Positions 42,962 through 50,455 of a DNA stretch of 52,664 nucleotides are shown here, one piece after another (position 1 is the stretch's first letter; each line of letters begins with the position of its first letter). This DNA comes from Eggerthella sp. CAG:298. GTDB taxonomy: Bacteria; Actinomycetota; Coriobacteriia; Coriobacteriales; Eggerthellaceae. Both the position numbers and the translations under genes were made by a program. The notes beneath the pieces are model-generated. The model ran no database searches, had not been told where the DNA came from, and saw only the letters and a program-made list of their open reading frames with translations. Location: the NCBI GenBank assembly GCA_000435675.1, contig FR895127.1:44110-96773 (forward strand), given 5' to 3'.

Positions 42962-43924
42962 ATGGAGATCCTTGTACATAATGCGCTTCACGTGCTCGAG
43001 CATTCTTTTGTTGAAACGATCTATCTTGTTCCATTTCTTTTCCTTGCTTATTTAGCGATGGAATGGCTCGAACACAAAACGGGAGAAAGAACACAGAAAG
43101 CGATTGCGCGTGCAGGAGCAGCAGGGCCTGTTGTTGGTTCAGTGCTTGGTGTTGTTCCCCAGTGTGGGTTTTCTGCGGTGGCAGCAACGCTTTATGCGGG
43201 ACGCGTTATCACGCTCGGTACGCTCTTCGCGGTTTTTCTTTCTACTTCCGATGAAATGCTTCCGATCTTTCTTGCCGAAGCTGTTCCTGCGGAAACCATC
43301 CTTTCTATTATGGGAACGAAGCTGGTCATCGGCATGATCATGGGTTTCACTGTCGATCTGGTCCTGCGACTAGCTCGTCGTGACAAGCAAGGCTTGCGAA
43401 TCCATGAACTGTGCGAACAGGACAACTGTGGCTGTAACGACGATTGCGCTACTTGTGAGCAGGCTCCCGAGCGCGCTTATGAGCATCACGACGATGTAGA
43501 ACATACGCACGTGCACGGATCCGGCTGGAAAGGGATCCTGAAGAGCGCCACCAAGCACACGTTACAGGTGATGGTCTTCATCTTCTTGATCGTTCTCGTT
43601 CTTAATGCGGTCATCGAAGGAGTAGGAGAAGACGCGCTGGCTTCTTTTGTCGAGGCCAATCCCAATTTCTCTGTTTTTGCCTCTGCTCTCGTTGGGCTTA
43701 TTCCAAATTGCGCTCCGAGCGTGATCATCGCTCAGCTCTATGTTGAAGGAATGCTTGGCGCCGGAGCGATGCTTTCTGGATTGCTTGTAAGTGCTGGTGT
43801 CGGCTTACTCGTGTTGGTGCGTGCGAATCGTCACTGGAAGCAAAATCTTGCTATCATTGCCGTGCTGTATGCAATTGGCGTAGTGTGGGGTTTGATCGTG
43901 AACGCGCTTGGAATCGTGTTCTAG
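42962..43924 (+). CDS. Putative heavy-metal/Mn permease, ArsP_2-like
   Basis: A 320-residue multi-helix membrane protein resembling the ArsP_2 (putative 10-TM heavy-metal exporter) family. Two halves carry related motifs: GVVPQCGFSAVAATLYAGR with GTLFAVFLSTSDEMLPIFL, and GLIPNCAPSVIIAQLYVEG with GAMLSGLLVSAGVG. A cytoplasmic loop between them (about 150-185) is rich in Cys and His (CEQDNCGCNDDCATC, then HHDDVEHTHVH) and probably binds metal. The start is ATG 42962 with a weak ribosome site. No metalloregulator gene is adjacent. Confidence 0.75.
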   Translation: MEILVHNALHVLEHSFVETIYLVPFLFLAYLAMEWLEHKTGERTQKAIARAGAAGPVVGSVLGVVPQCGFSAVAATLYAGRVITLGTLFAVFLSTSDEMLPIFLAEAVPAETILSIMGTKLVIGMIMGFTVDLVLRLARRDKQGLRIHELCEQDNCGCNDDCATCEQAPERAYEHHDDVEHTHVHGSGWKGILKSATKHTLQVMVFIFLIVLVLNAVIEGVGEDALASFVEANPNFSVFASALVGLIPNCAPSVIIAQLYVEGMLGAGAMLSGLLVSAGVGLLVLVRANRHWKQNLAIIAVLYAIGVVWGLIVNALGIVF

Positions 43925-43931
43925 CAAAAAG

Positions 43932-43951
43932 AATTTGCCTACCGGCAAATT
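43932..43951 (-). terminator. Hairpin after the permease gene
   Basis: AATTTGCC-TACC-GGCAAATT. On the minus strand it is followed by CTTTTTGC, so it acts better as a terminator for leftward transcription; on the plus strand the T run is missing. Confidence 0.5.
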
Positions 43952-44038
43952 ACTTCCTCGATGCTGCGCAGCTTTCATGCACTCCATCTTTGCCTTCAAA
44001 ACGCATGTTGCGACCAAAAGGTCAGCATCATGCCAAAG

Positions 44039-44117
44039 GTGTAAGGGGTCGTGTAATTTGACACATTATTGATTGAGAATATGGGAACAATGTGTCAAAT
44101 TACACGACCCCTTACAC
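44039..44117. repeat. Perfect 29-bp inverted repeat (MITE-like element)
   Basis: The arm at 44039-44067 (beginning GTGTAAGGGGTCGTGTAATT) is exactly complementary to 44089-44117, with a 21-base spacer. Arms of this length and identity in a 79-base unit suit a miniature mobile element or a strong foldback. No transposase is near, and I see no clear target-site duplication at its edges. Confidence 0.75.
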
Positions 44118-44337
44118 AATCCCGGAAATCCACCTTATCGGTTCGATTCCCTCAAAGGAGCTTAAAATAAAACAACTCGGCTAGTTCAATAACATTGACC
44201 ACGCATGTTCGGTAAAGGAGCGAAAAGAAAACGGGTGCCTTAGATAGGTTTAAATTCCGAAGGAGCGTACTTCGGTACGTGATTGAAGGAAATGAGAACC
44301 TAGATAAGATGACCGTTTTCTTTGCAGCGTTAAAGCG
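44118..44337. other. Gene-free stretch with a 100-nt imperfect foldback
   Basis: AAAGAAAACGG (44224-44234) pairs perfectly with CCGTTTTCTTT (44313-44323). Inside, CTTAGATAGG pairs with CCTAGATAAG (8 of 10) and CGTAC-TTCG-GTACG (44266-44279) caps the structure. The whole 44224-44323 block could fold as one long arm. Upstream, GGTTCGATTCCC at 44140-44151 equals a tRNA T-loop segment also found in the nearby tRNA-Gly. No protein gene is supported. Confidence 0.55.
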
Positions 44338-44364
44338 AAACGCCTGCCGGTAAAGGCAGGCGTG
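44338..44364 (-). terminator. Intrinsic terminator after tRNA-Gly
   Basis: Minus-strand ACGCCTGCC-TTTACC-GGCAGGCGT, 9-bp stem, followed by TTCGCTTT. Confidence 0.8.
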
Positions 44365-44371
44365 AGATTCT

Positions 44372-44446
44372 TGGAGCGGGCGACGGGAATCGAACCCGCG
44401 TCTTAGGCTTGGGAAGCCCGCATAATAGCCATTATACGACGCCCGC
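44372..44446 (-). tRNA. tRNA-Gly(CCC)
   Basis: A 75-base tRNA with acceptor GCGGGCG/CGCCCGC and encoded CCA, anticodon loop TTCCCAA giving CCC, and T arm GCGGGTTCGATTCCCGT. It decodes GGG. Confidence 0.95.
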
Positions 44447-44595
44447 ATTTGCATCAATTATACTGCTTCGCTGCCGTTTCTCGAAGGGCTTCAGAGGATT
44501 CCCTTGAGTCGTGCCTTAAACGGCAACCGCAAGAAGCCCCTGCACATTGCTCGATCTTCTCTGTTCGCTTAGAAATCAGAAGGCACTATAGAGCC

Positions 44596-45147
44596 CTAGA
44601 ACAGCATGCCAGAGGCAACTTCGTTGGCATCCTTTTCGCTCTTGAGCGCTTCGAGCAGTGCACGCCCAAACGGCAGTGCGGTGGCAGGACCCGTTGCAGT
44701 GATAAGGTTCTTGTCGATGCATACATCAACGTTTGGCTGATAGACCCCAGCAGGAAAGTTAGTTTCACATCCTGGGTAGCAAACCGCTTTATGACCTTGT
44801 AGTAGATCAAGGTTTGCAAGAATGGTCGGACCAGCGCAGATAGAACCGACAAGTTTGTTCGCTTTCATGCGGTCGCGCAAGCTCTCTGCAAGCTTGTCGC
44901 ATTTGCCGAGGTTCTCAACACCAACCGAACCGCCAGGCACGACAACCATCGTGAACAGATCAAGATCGACATCCTCAACAAGCGCATCGGCGACCATCTT
45001 GATATCTTGTGCGCTCGTCACTTCTTTGCGCCCCATCACTGAAACCAAAGTAACTTCTACGCCACCACGGCGCAGAACATCAACAGGGGCAACCACTTCT
45101 ACCGGCTCAAAGCCGTCTCCAAGCATAACGGCAACTGTTTCTGCCAT
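44596..45147 (-). CDS. DJ-1/PfpI family protein
   Basis: A 183-residue flavodoxin-like fold protein of the DJ-1/ThiJ/PfpI superfamily. Conserved residues are the Glu in DGFEPVEVVAPVDVLRR, the GGSVGVENL loop, and the nucleophilic cysteine in GSICAGPTILA near residue 103. ITATGPATALPFGRALLE closes the family pattern. Members act as chaperones, glyoxalases or amidases under oxidative stress; the activity here cannot be told. AAGGAG precedes ATG 45147. Confidence 0.9.
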   Translation of the reverse strand: MAETVAVMLGDGFEPVEVVAPVDVLRRGGVEVTLVSVMGRKEVTSAQDIKMVADALVEDVDLDLFTMVVVPGGSVGVENLGKCDKLAESLRDRMKANKLVGSICAGPTILANLDLLQGHKAVCYPGCETNFPAGVYQPNVDVCIDKNLITATGPATALPFGRALLEALKSEKDANEVASGMLF

Positions 45148-45307
45148 GACAATCTCCTTTTCCCAGATGACAAACTACCCGGTCGTTCGTCATCTTTTTG
45201 CAAGAACACTTTCACCCTAGTCTCCTCAAAACAAGCAATCAAGCAGAAGCACAGAGCTGAAAGCCTTACGTAAGTGTCTCGTTACCGCGAAAAAGAGAAA
45301 TCTATAT

Positions 45308-45361
45308 TTGACAATAGTTGGATATCAAAGTAATATCGAGAAAATTTAATTTGATGTCAAA
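45308..45361 (+). promoter_or_regulatory. Promoter with palindromic operator-like sites before the ATP-grasp gene
   Basis: TTGACA (45308-45313), exactly 17 bases, TAATAT (45331-45336). A near-palindrome TTGGATATCAAA (45318-45329) fills the spacer, and a perfect palindrome TTTGATGTCAAA core TTTGA-TG-TCAAA lies at 45350-45361, before the ribosome site. Two related sites of this kind suit a MarR-type dimer, and a marR-like gene is third in the cluster. Regulation by it is inference. Confidence 0.7.
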
Positions 45362-45384
45362 GTATTTTTATCGGAAGGGACTTC

Positions 45385-46404
45385 ATGGCATCTGAAAAAG
45401 AGACGCAGCAAGAGGACACTGTTCAACTGCGCGAACATGACAACATGATGAATCGCCCGCTCGTGGTCGGTGTCTTGTTCGAATCTGATGAATGGTCGGA
45501 TCATAAACTTGGCGCTGAAATCTCCAGTGCGCTGAAAGCAGCGCTACCTAACAGCATGCACGATGTTCGACTGATCAACATGCAGCAGGCAAATAGCGTT
45601 GATGCAGCGCTTGAGTGCGATGTGTTGGTAAGCCGCGTATTCGCGAGTGCGCTCAATCGTGGACATGAACAGGCGCTGCGCAACATGGATATGCTCATCC
45701 AAGCTATCGAGGACACTTCGATCTTACTCATCAATGAACCTCGCGCCCACGCCTACGAGATCGACAAGTTCGCTTCTACCGCCGCGCTTCACGAAGCAGG
45801 CATCTCGACACCGCGCATCTATGGTAAAGGAACACCGCAAAAGTTCGCCGCCGAAGACGAAACCACGTTCTCTTATCCTTGCGTGATCAAGCCCGTTTGT
45901 AGTGGCCGCACGGTCGATACCGCGATCGTGCAAAACGAGCAAGAGGCGCGCAGCTTCCTCTCTCAAGCGCCTGAGCGCGAATTCATCGCCCAGCAGTATA
46001 TCGCGCCTGAACGTGGGTTTATCACGCGTGTTGAGATCATCGGAGGCAAAGTCGCCCTGGTGGTGAAGCGTGGGGTGGCCGATAACGGTCTTTCAGCCTA
46101 CCGATTCGGCTCGACCTATCAGCTCTACCCTGATGTCTCACCAGAAATCGTGAAGGATTGCGAAACCGCTGCTGCAGCGCTCGGTTTCACGTTCGGCAGC
46201 TTTGACGTGATCGAGTCCGAAGCAGGCAATTTCTTCATCGATGCTAACAGTGTCTCAAACGTGTCTGAAGACAACACGGAAATGTTCGGACGTGACCTTA
46301 TGCGCGAACATGCAGAAGAGATTGCCCATATTGTCGCCAACTGGGTAGCGCCTTCCGAAGAAGGACCACACGAAACTCGTCGAATTTTTCCTGACCAGCC
46401 GTAA
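45385..46404 (+). CDS. ATP-grasp family ligase-like protein
   Basis: A 339-residue protein with an ATP-grasp pattern. NEPRAHAYEIDKFASTAALHEAGISTPRIY marks the linker to the ATP lid; YPCVIKPVCSGRTVDTAIV is the lysine-bearing ATP loop; EFIAQQYIAPERGFITRVEIIGGKVALVVKR and FFIDANSVSNVSED supply later strands and the metal-binding acid and Asn. It resembles RimK/D-Ala ligase relatives that join a carboxylate to an amine; the substrates are unknown. GGAAGGGA precedes ATG 45385. It leads a cluster with a flavin-ferredoxin protein and a MarR regulator. Confidence 0.8.
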   Translation: MASEKETQQEDTVQLREHDNMMNRPLVVGVLFESDEWSDHKLGAEISSALKAALPNSMHDVRLINMQQANSVDAALECDVLVSRVFASALNRGHEQALRNMDMLIQAIEDTSILLINEPRAHAYEIDKFASTAALHEAGISTPRIYGKGTPQKFAAEDETTFSYPCVIKPVCSGRTVDTAIVQNEQEARSFLSQAPEREFIAQQYIAPERGFITRVEIIGGKVALVVKRGVADNGLSAYRFGSTYQLYPDVSPEIVKDCETAAAALGFTFGSFDVIESEAGNFFIDANSVSNVSEDNTEMFGRDLMREHAEEIAHIVANWVAPSEEGPHETRRIFPDQP

Positions 46405-46458
46405 TCAAATTCGTAGCCAGACACCGTAAAAAGAGAAGTCTCTCAGAAAGGAGCCAAG

Positions 46459-47127
46459 ATGCTTTCGATCGCAGAAGTATATGAATTGTTCGACAAAGTA
46501 GGGTGTTGCAGCTTTGCTACGCTCGATGGAAAAGGCGGGGTGGATTCACGCATCGCGCACTTCTTCGCGCATGACGAAAACGGACTCTATCTGCGCACCA
46601 TGACAGGCAAGCCTTTCTATCGTCAGATGATCGAGGGCGGTAAGCTTTCCGTGTGTGGTGAAGTTACCGCTGCGCCTTGCGAATGGGATGAGGACAACAT
46701 GCCTCACTTTCAACCAGGATATATGGTGCGTGTGAGTGGCGATGTGCGCGAACTTTCAACCGAAGAAACGGATCAACTCATCAAAACGAATCCGCAATTT
46801 GCCGTTGCAGACTACGACATCAAGAAGTATCCCGAAACTGTTGTGCTGGTTTTGCATCGCGCATGGGGCGAACTTTACGACTATGACTTCAACATGGTGA
46901 ATCGCGACCACAAGATACTTCGTGAACGCTTTTGCTGGGGCGGCGCTACGTTCATTGCGCCAGGTTTTCGCATCACCGACGATTGTACGGAATGCGGTCT
47001 ATGCGAAGAGGCATGTACGCATAAAGCAATCGTGCCAGGAAGCCCGTATCGCATTCTGGGCGAACGCTGTGATGAGTGTGGCAATTGCCATCACGTATGC
47101 AAATTCGATGCGATCGTGGAGAAGTAG
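46459..47127 (+). CDS. Pyridoxamine-oxidase-fold flavoprotein with two 4Fe-4S clusters
   Basis: A 222-residue fusion. The first 145 residues form a PNPOx-like split barrel (SFATLDGKGGVDSRIAHFFA, YLRTMTGKPFYRQM, KLSVCGEVTA), which normally binds FMN or a related cofactor. The C-terminus has two ferredoxin motifs, CTECGLCEEAC and CDECGNCHHVC, each followed by a lone Cys or Pro region typical of bacterial 2[4Fe-4S] domains. Such proteins move electrons between ferredoxin and a flavin substrate. AAAGGAG lies before the ATG, and the MarR gene follows after 11 bases. Confidence 0.85.
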   Translation: MLSIAEVYELFDKVGCCSFATLDGKGGVDSRIAHFFAHDENGLYLRTMTGKPFYRQMIEGGKLSVCGEVTAAPCEWDEDNMPHFQPGYMVRVSGDVRELSTEETDQLIKTNPQFAVADYDIKKYPETVVLVLHRAWGELYDYDFNMVNRDHKILRERFCWGGATFIAPGFRITDDCTECGLCEEACTHKAIVPGSPYRILGERCDECGNCHHVCKFDAIVEK

Positions 47128-47138
47128 GAAGAGGTTTC

Positions 47139-47666
47139 ATGGTGAACTCAGCAACGATCAAGAGCCCTACCGAACAAAAAGCCCCAGAAGCAAACCCGGC
47201 AACGAATACCGCAAAGGGCTCATTCGTGAACACACTTTCCCAAACACTCACAGCGGCGAATGCCTACCTTGTCTCACTTCTTTCTCAAGCGGGACTTAAG
47301 GATCTGGTCCCATCGCATGGTGACATCTTGGTGGCGCTCTTCGCACAAGAGACAGTCACGATGCAAGAGCTCTCTGAAAAGATCCACCGAGACCCTTCAA
47401 CGATAACCGCGCTCGTGAAAAAACTCATGCTGGGCGGATACGTGCAAACCCAAAAGAGCGTTACCGATAAACGTCGTACGGAGGTGAGTCTTACCCCCAA
47501 AGGGAAGAGTCTTCGTTCAACGTTCGAAACGATCTCAACCACTTTGGTAAACACTCAGATGGAAGGGATCGATGCAGATGCCTTTGCGATAACGTGCGCC
47601 ACGCTCAACCAGATTAGAGCTAATTTCATCGCAGCAAATCAAAAAGAAAAAACAAGCTCACAGTAG
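47139..47666 (+). CDS. MarR-family transcriptional regulator
   Basis: A 175-residue winged-helix protein. A flexible 25-residue N-terminus precedes the fold; MQELSEKIHRDPSTITALVKKLMLGGYV is the helix-turn-helix, and TDKRRTEVSLTPKGK the wing with the conserved DxR and TPKG. ATG 47139 with GGAAGAGG upstream is preferred over the earlier open frame from 47076, which overlaps the ferredoxin gene. It probably controls its own cluster through the palindromes near 45318-45361. Confidence 0.88.
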   Translation: MVNSATIKSPTEQKAPEANPATNTAKGSFVNTLSQTLTAANAYLVSLLSQAGLKDLVPSHGDILVALFAQETVTMQELSEKIHRDPSTITALVKKLMLGGYVQTQKSVTDKRRTEVSLTPKGKSLRSTFETISTTLVNTQMEGIDADAFAITCATLNQIRANFIAANQKEKTSSQ

Positions 47667-47740
47667 CTTTTACTCAATAGATCAATTCAGGTTCGATTCA
47701 GTAAAACAACGATACAGAACAAGAAAGCGAAAGGAATCCC

Positions 47741-48613
47741 ATGAACACTTCAACCATAAAGGCAAGAAAAATCTGGCTTGCACTGCTCGCGATCGTTGCC
47801 GCCTTCGCGTTCGCGCTGTGCATGCTCTTGGGCTGTTCTTCCGAAAAGGCAAACGATAAAACGAGCGACGCCGTGGGCGAAAACGGCAAACCGATCTTGA
47901 CCGTGGCAATGGAGCTTGCTTATCCACCGTTCGAAACGAAGGATGAAGCGGGCGAAGCCGAGGGCCTCTCGGTCGATTTCATGCAGGACTTCGCTGACAA
48001 ATATGGCTATGATCTCAAGATCGAGAATACTGCATGGGATGGCCTGATTCCTTCGTTGCAGACCGATAAGGCAGACTGCGTTATCAGCTCCATGACCATC
48101 ACCGATGAACGCAAAGAAGCAGTCGATTTCTCTGATCCTTATGCAATGGCCCAGCTTGCCATCTTGGCAAATGCAAATTCTGGCATCGAGGAAGCAAGCG
48201 ACTTGAACCAGGCGGGCAAGAAGGTAGCGGTGAAGACGGGCTCGACCGGCGATGTGTGGGCAACGAAGAATCTGCCCAATGCCGATATCGTTCGCTTGGC
48301 AGATGAGAGCGCGTGTGTAACCGAAGTGGTTCAGGGCAAAGCCGATGGCTTCCTTTACGACCAGCTCACGATCTATCGCAATAACCTTGCGAATCCCGAT
48401 ACCACCAAAGCGGTCTTCATTCCCTTCCAGGATCCTGAGGCATGGGGAATCGCAGTGAAGAAGGGTGACACTGAACTGCTCGATCAGCTGAACGAATTCA
48501 TTGCTCAGTCGAAAGAAGATGGCGAATTTGACCGCTTGACTGAGAAGTATCTTGCTGAAGAGAAGAAGGCTTTCGACGAATATGACTTCAAGTGGTTCTT
48601 CGATTTCGAGTAA
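47741..48613 (+). CDS. Amino-acid ABC transporter substrate-binding lipoprotein
   Basis: A 290-residue family 3 solute-binding protein. The signal peptide ends in lipobox MLLGC near residue 31. The mature part shows VAMELAYPPFETKDEAGEAEG, DFMQDFADKYGYDLKIENTAWDGLIPSLQTDKAD, the TITDERKEAVDFSDPY hallmark and VAVKTGSTGDVWA. It should bind a polar amino acid or related compound outside the cell. The permease follows after 207 bases. The gene lies 74 bases after marR. Confidence 0.9.
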   Translation: MNTSTIKARKIWLALLAIVAAFAFALCMLLGCSSEKANDKTSDAVGENGKPILTVAMELAYPPFETKDEAGEAEGLSVDFMQDFADKYGYDLKIENTAWDGLIPSLQTDKADCVISSMTITDERKEAVDFSDPYAMAQLAILANANSGIEEASDLNQAGKKVAVKTGSTGDVWATKNLPNADIVRLADESACVTEVVQGKADGFLYDQLTIYRNNLANPDTTKAVFIPFQDPEAWGIAVKKGDTELLDQLNEFIAQSKEDGEFDRLTEKYLAEEKKAFDEYDFKWFFDFE

Positions 48614-48792
48614 TTCGAACAATCCGAACAATTCCGAGCAAGGGCAACACAGACACTGTAAAATCGCGGTTTGTTCGGTAGCGCGTACAGTAGCGAGGCG
48701 TGCGAGAAACTGCCATATGCGGCAACATTGAAAACCGTGTTCTACGCTGTGCACGTAAATCCCCGATGAACCGCTACACTTTAAGTAGCTTG

Positions 48793-48822
48793 ATGCAGCT
48801 CCTACGCCTCTAGGAGCTGCAT
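48793..48822 (+). promoter_or_regulatory. 12-bp perfect hairpin over the permease translation start
   Basis: ATGCAGCTCCTA (48793-48804), a 6-base loop, TAGGAGCTGCAT (48811-48822). The right arm contains the AGGAG ribosome site and the first two bases of ATG 48821. It could hide that start, or protect the 3' end of the upstream mRNA; no T run follows, so it is not a simple terminator. Confidence 0.6.
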
Positions 48823-49648
48823 GACCATTTCGACCCAAAGGCATGCGCAAATGAGCACCAGCTATCCTAAAAGCAATATTTTCATGGCAGCGAAGGACAG
48901 CCCCGTTGCTCCGTGGAAGCGCGCGTTCAATTACTTCGTGATAGTTGTTGCGGTGGTTGCGGTGGTGGGCGTTTCGCTTTCCATGGCAGGCATCGCACTC
49001 AATTTCGATTTCATGGTGCAATATCGCGCGCGCATCTGGGATGGTTTCTGCCTTACGGTGTTCATCTCTCTATTCAGTCTTGTTGGGAGTTTGATCATCG
49101 GGATTCCGGTAGCTTTGGGGCAGAACGCGCGCTTCTTACCAGTGCGCTATCTCTGCGATTTCTACGTGAAGATCATTCGCGGCACGCCGCTCATTGCGCA
49201 GATCTACCTGTTCTACTACATCATCGGCACAGCATGGGGTGTCGAGAATCGCGTAGTTGCAGGTATTCTCATTCTTTCCGTGTTCGCTGGCGCCTATATT
49301 GCAGAGATCATCCGCGGTGGATACGAATCGCTACCGCGCGGTCCGATCGAGGCCGCTCGAGCATTAGGGCTTTCGCGCGTACAATGCGCAATCTCGGTCG
49401 AATTGCCCCAGATGGTCTCGCGCATTCTTCCGGCACTTACCGGGCAATTTGCGAGCATCATAAAAGATTCATCGTTGCTTTCGGTGATCGCAGTTATCGA
49501 GCTTACTCAGACCATGCGCGAGATCAGCGCCACGAACTACAATTTCTTCGGTTGCTTCTTGCTGCTCGGAGCGCTCTATCTTTGCCTCACGCTCCCCATC
49601 ATGTTCATCAGTCGCTATTTCGAAAAGAAGATGGACTACGACGCATAG
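48821..49648 (+). CDS. Amino-acid ABC transporter permease (HisM/GlnP type)
   Basis: A 275-residue inner-membrane protein with five to six hydrophobic helices. The family segments are IIRGTPLIAQIYLFYY and the ATPase-contact EAA loop EAARALGLSRVQCAISVELPQM, then LTGQFASIIKDSSLLSVI. It should form the channel for the solute delivered by the preceding lipoprotein. No ATPase gene follows, so the energising subunit must be encoded elsewhere. ATG 48821 lies in a hairpin; ATG 48851 with AAAGG nine bases upstream is an alternative start, 10 residues shorter. Confidence 0.88.
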   Translation: MTISTQRHAQMSTSYPKSNIFMAAKDSPVAPWKRAFNYFVIVVAVVAVVGVSLSMAGIALNFDFMVQYRARIWDGFCLTVFISLFSLVGSLIIGIPVALGQNARFLPVRYLCDFYVKIIRGTPLIAQIYLFYYIIGTAWGVENRVVAGILILSVFAGAYIAEIIRGGYESLPRGPIEAARALGLSRVQCAISVELPQMVSRILPALTGQFASIIKDSSLLSVIAVIELTQTMREISATNYNFFGCFLLLGALYLCLTLPIMFISRYFEKKMDYDA

Positions 49649-49728
49649 CAAAGAAGCCCGTGCTTTTGTACGGAAGAGTTTTGCGTGGAAAGGCTTGTAC
49701 GGTAGGCCAAACGAACCTGGTACAGAAC

Positions 49729-49762
49729 CAAAAAAATGCCCGTCATGGAAAAGACAGGCATT
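49729..49762 (-). terminator. Terminator after the two-helix membrane protein gene
   Basis: Minus-strand AATGCC-TGTC...GACG-GGCATT followed by TTTTTTTGG. A six-base outer stem with an inner four-base part that is offset by one bulge. Confidence 0.75.
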
Positions 49763-49809
49763 GGTTTCATTGAACTTGTTAAAAAGAACTTGTACGAACG
49801 CGTGGAAGA

Positions 49810-50304
49810 TTAAGCGACATCTATCAAGCGTGCAAGCTCTGCTTTGTTCTGGAAATAGCGAACCTGATTTGGGTTTGCAACATCGACTACCTCGCCGGTC
49901 CAAGTATCGCCATCGTTAGCGAATTTCTTCGAGCGAACGATCTGCTTGAAACGAATGTGCTGTTCGTTCGCGTTTTCTTCAGTATCAAAACCATAGGTGA
50001 GGTTGCTCAGGATGCGCTCCAAGGTTTGAGCATGAGTCTGACCAGGAGCAACTTCGACAACACCCACTTCAGGATTGTACATAACTCCAGGAGCAAGTAG
50101 GGTAGTACGAATAGAGCGCCTACGCTTGTTTTCAGACCACTGGATAAGCAAGCAAATGGCAATGATCACGACCCACCAAACAATGGATATAACTAAATCG
50201 AGCGGGTCGTCGATAAGATTGAATCCCAGAACATACCACATAGCCAAGAAAATAACGGAAGCTACGACAAGAAGACCCACAATAAGCCAGTTGCTCTTCT
50301 TCAT
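49810..50304 (-). CDS. Two-helix membrane protein of unknown function, poly-G tract at its start
   Basis: A 164-residue protein with two N-terminal membrane helices (WLIVGLLVVASVIFLAMWYV and LDLVISIVWWVVIIAICLLI), a basic turn NKRRRSIR, and a soluble C-terminal domain of about 95 residues (GVMYNPEVGVVEVAPGQTH; WTGEVVDVANPNQVRYF). No family recognised. Nine consecutive G (50312-50320 on the plus strand as C) end seven bases before ATG 50304 and take the place of the ribosome site, so changes in tract length could alter expression. Confidence 0.7.
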   Translation of the reverse strand: MKKSNWLIVGLLVVASVIFLAMWYVLGFNLIDDPLDLVISIVWWVVIIAICLLIQWSENKRRRSIRTTLLAPGVMYNPEVGVVEVAPGQTHAQTLERILSNLTYGFDTEENANEQHIRFKQIVRSKKFANDGDTWTGEVVDVANPNQVRYFQNKAELARLIDVA

Positions 50305-50311
50305 AAATCTA

Positions 50312-50320
50312 CCCCCCCCC
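50312..50320 (-). repeat. Nine-base G tract at the ribosome site
   Basis: A homopolymer of nine G on the coding strand, then TAGATTT and the ATG. It is the longest G or C run I noticed in the window and sits where slippage would change either ribosome binding or promoter spacing. Confidence 0.65.
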
Positions 50321-50455
50321 TATTACATAGCAAAACTGTAATAGGATTTTCGAACAACAGCGAACTATATTTTCTAATATTCTTTTACCATAACTTTTTT
50401 GTGTCATGCGAAAAAAACATGCTCCAAACAGGCATTTTTCTCTTAACGGCAATCT

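Noticed and set aside
47750..49021. A 423-codon open frame on the minus strand opposite the binding-protein gene.
   Set aside because: It is antisense to a clear solute-binding lipoprotein and the start of the permease; its sequence is rich in His, Arg and Cys with no domain, as expected of a shadow frame.
50411..50437. A terminator after the AlbA_2-type gene.
   Set aside because: The stem is only about four pairs (ATGC/GCAT) with a nine-base loop; the following T run alone is not enough.
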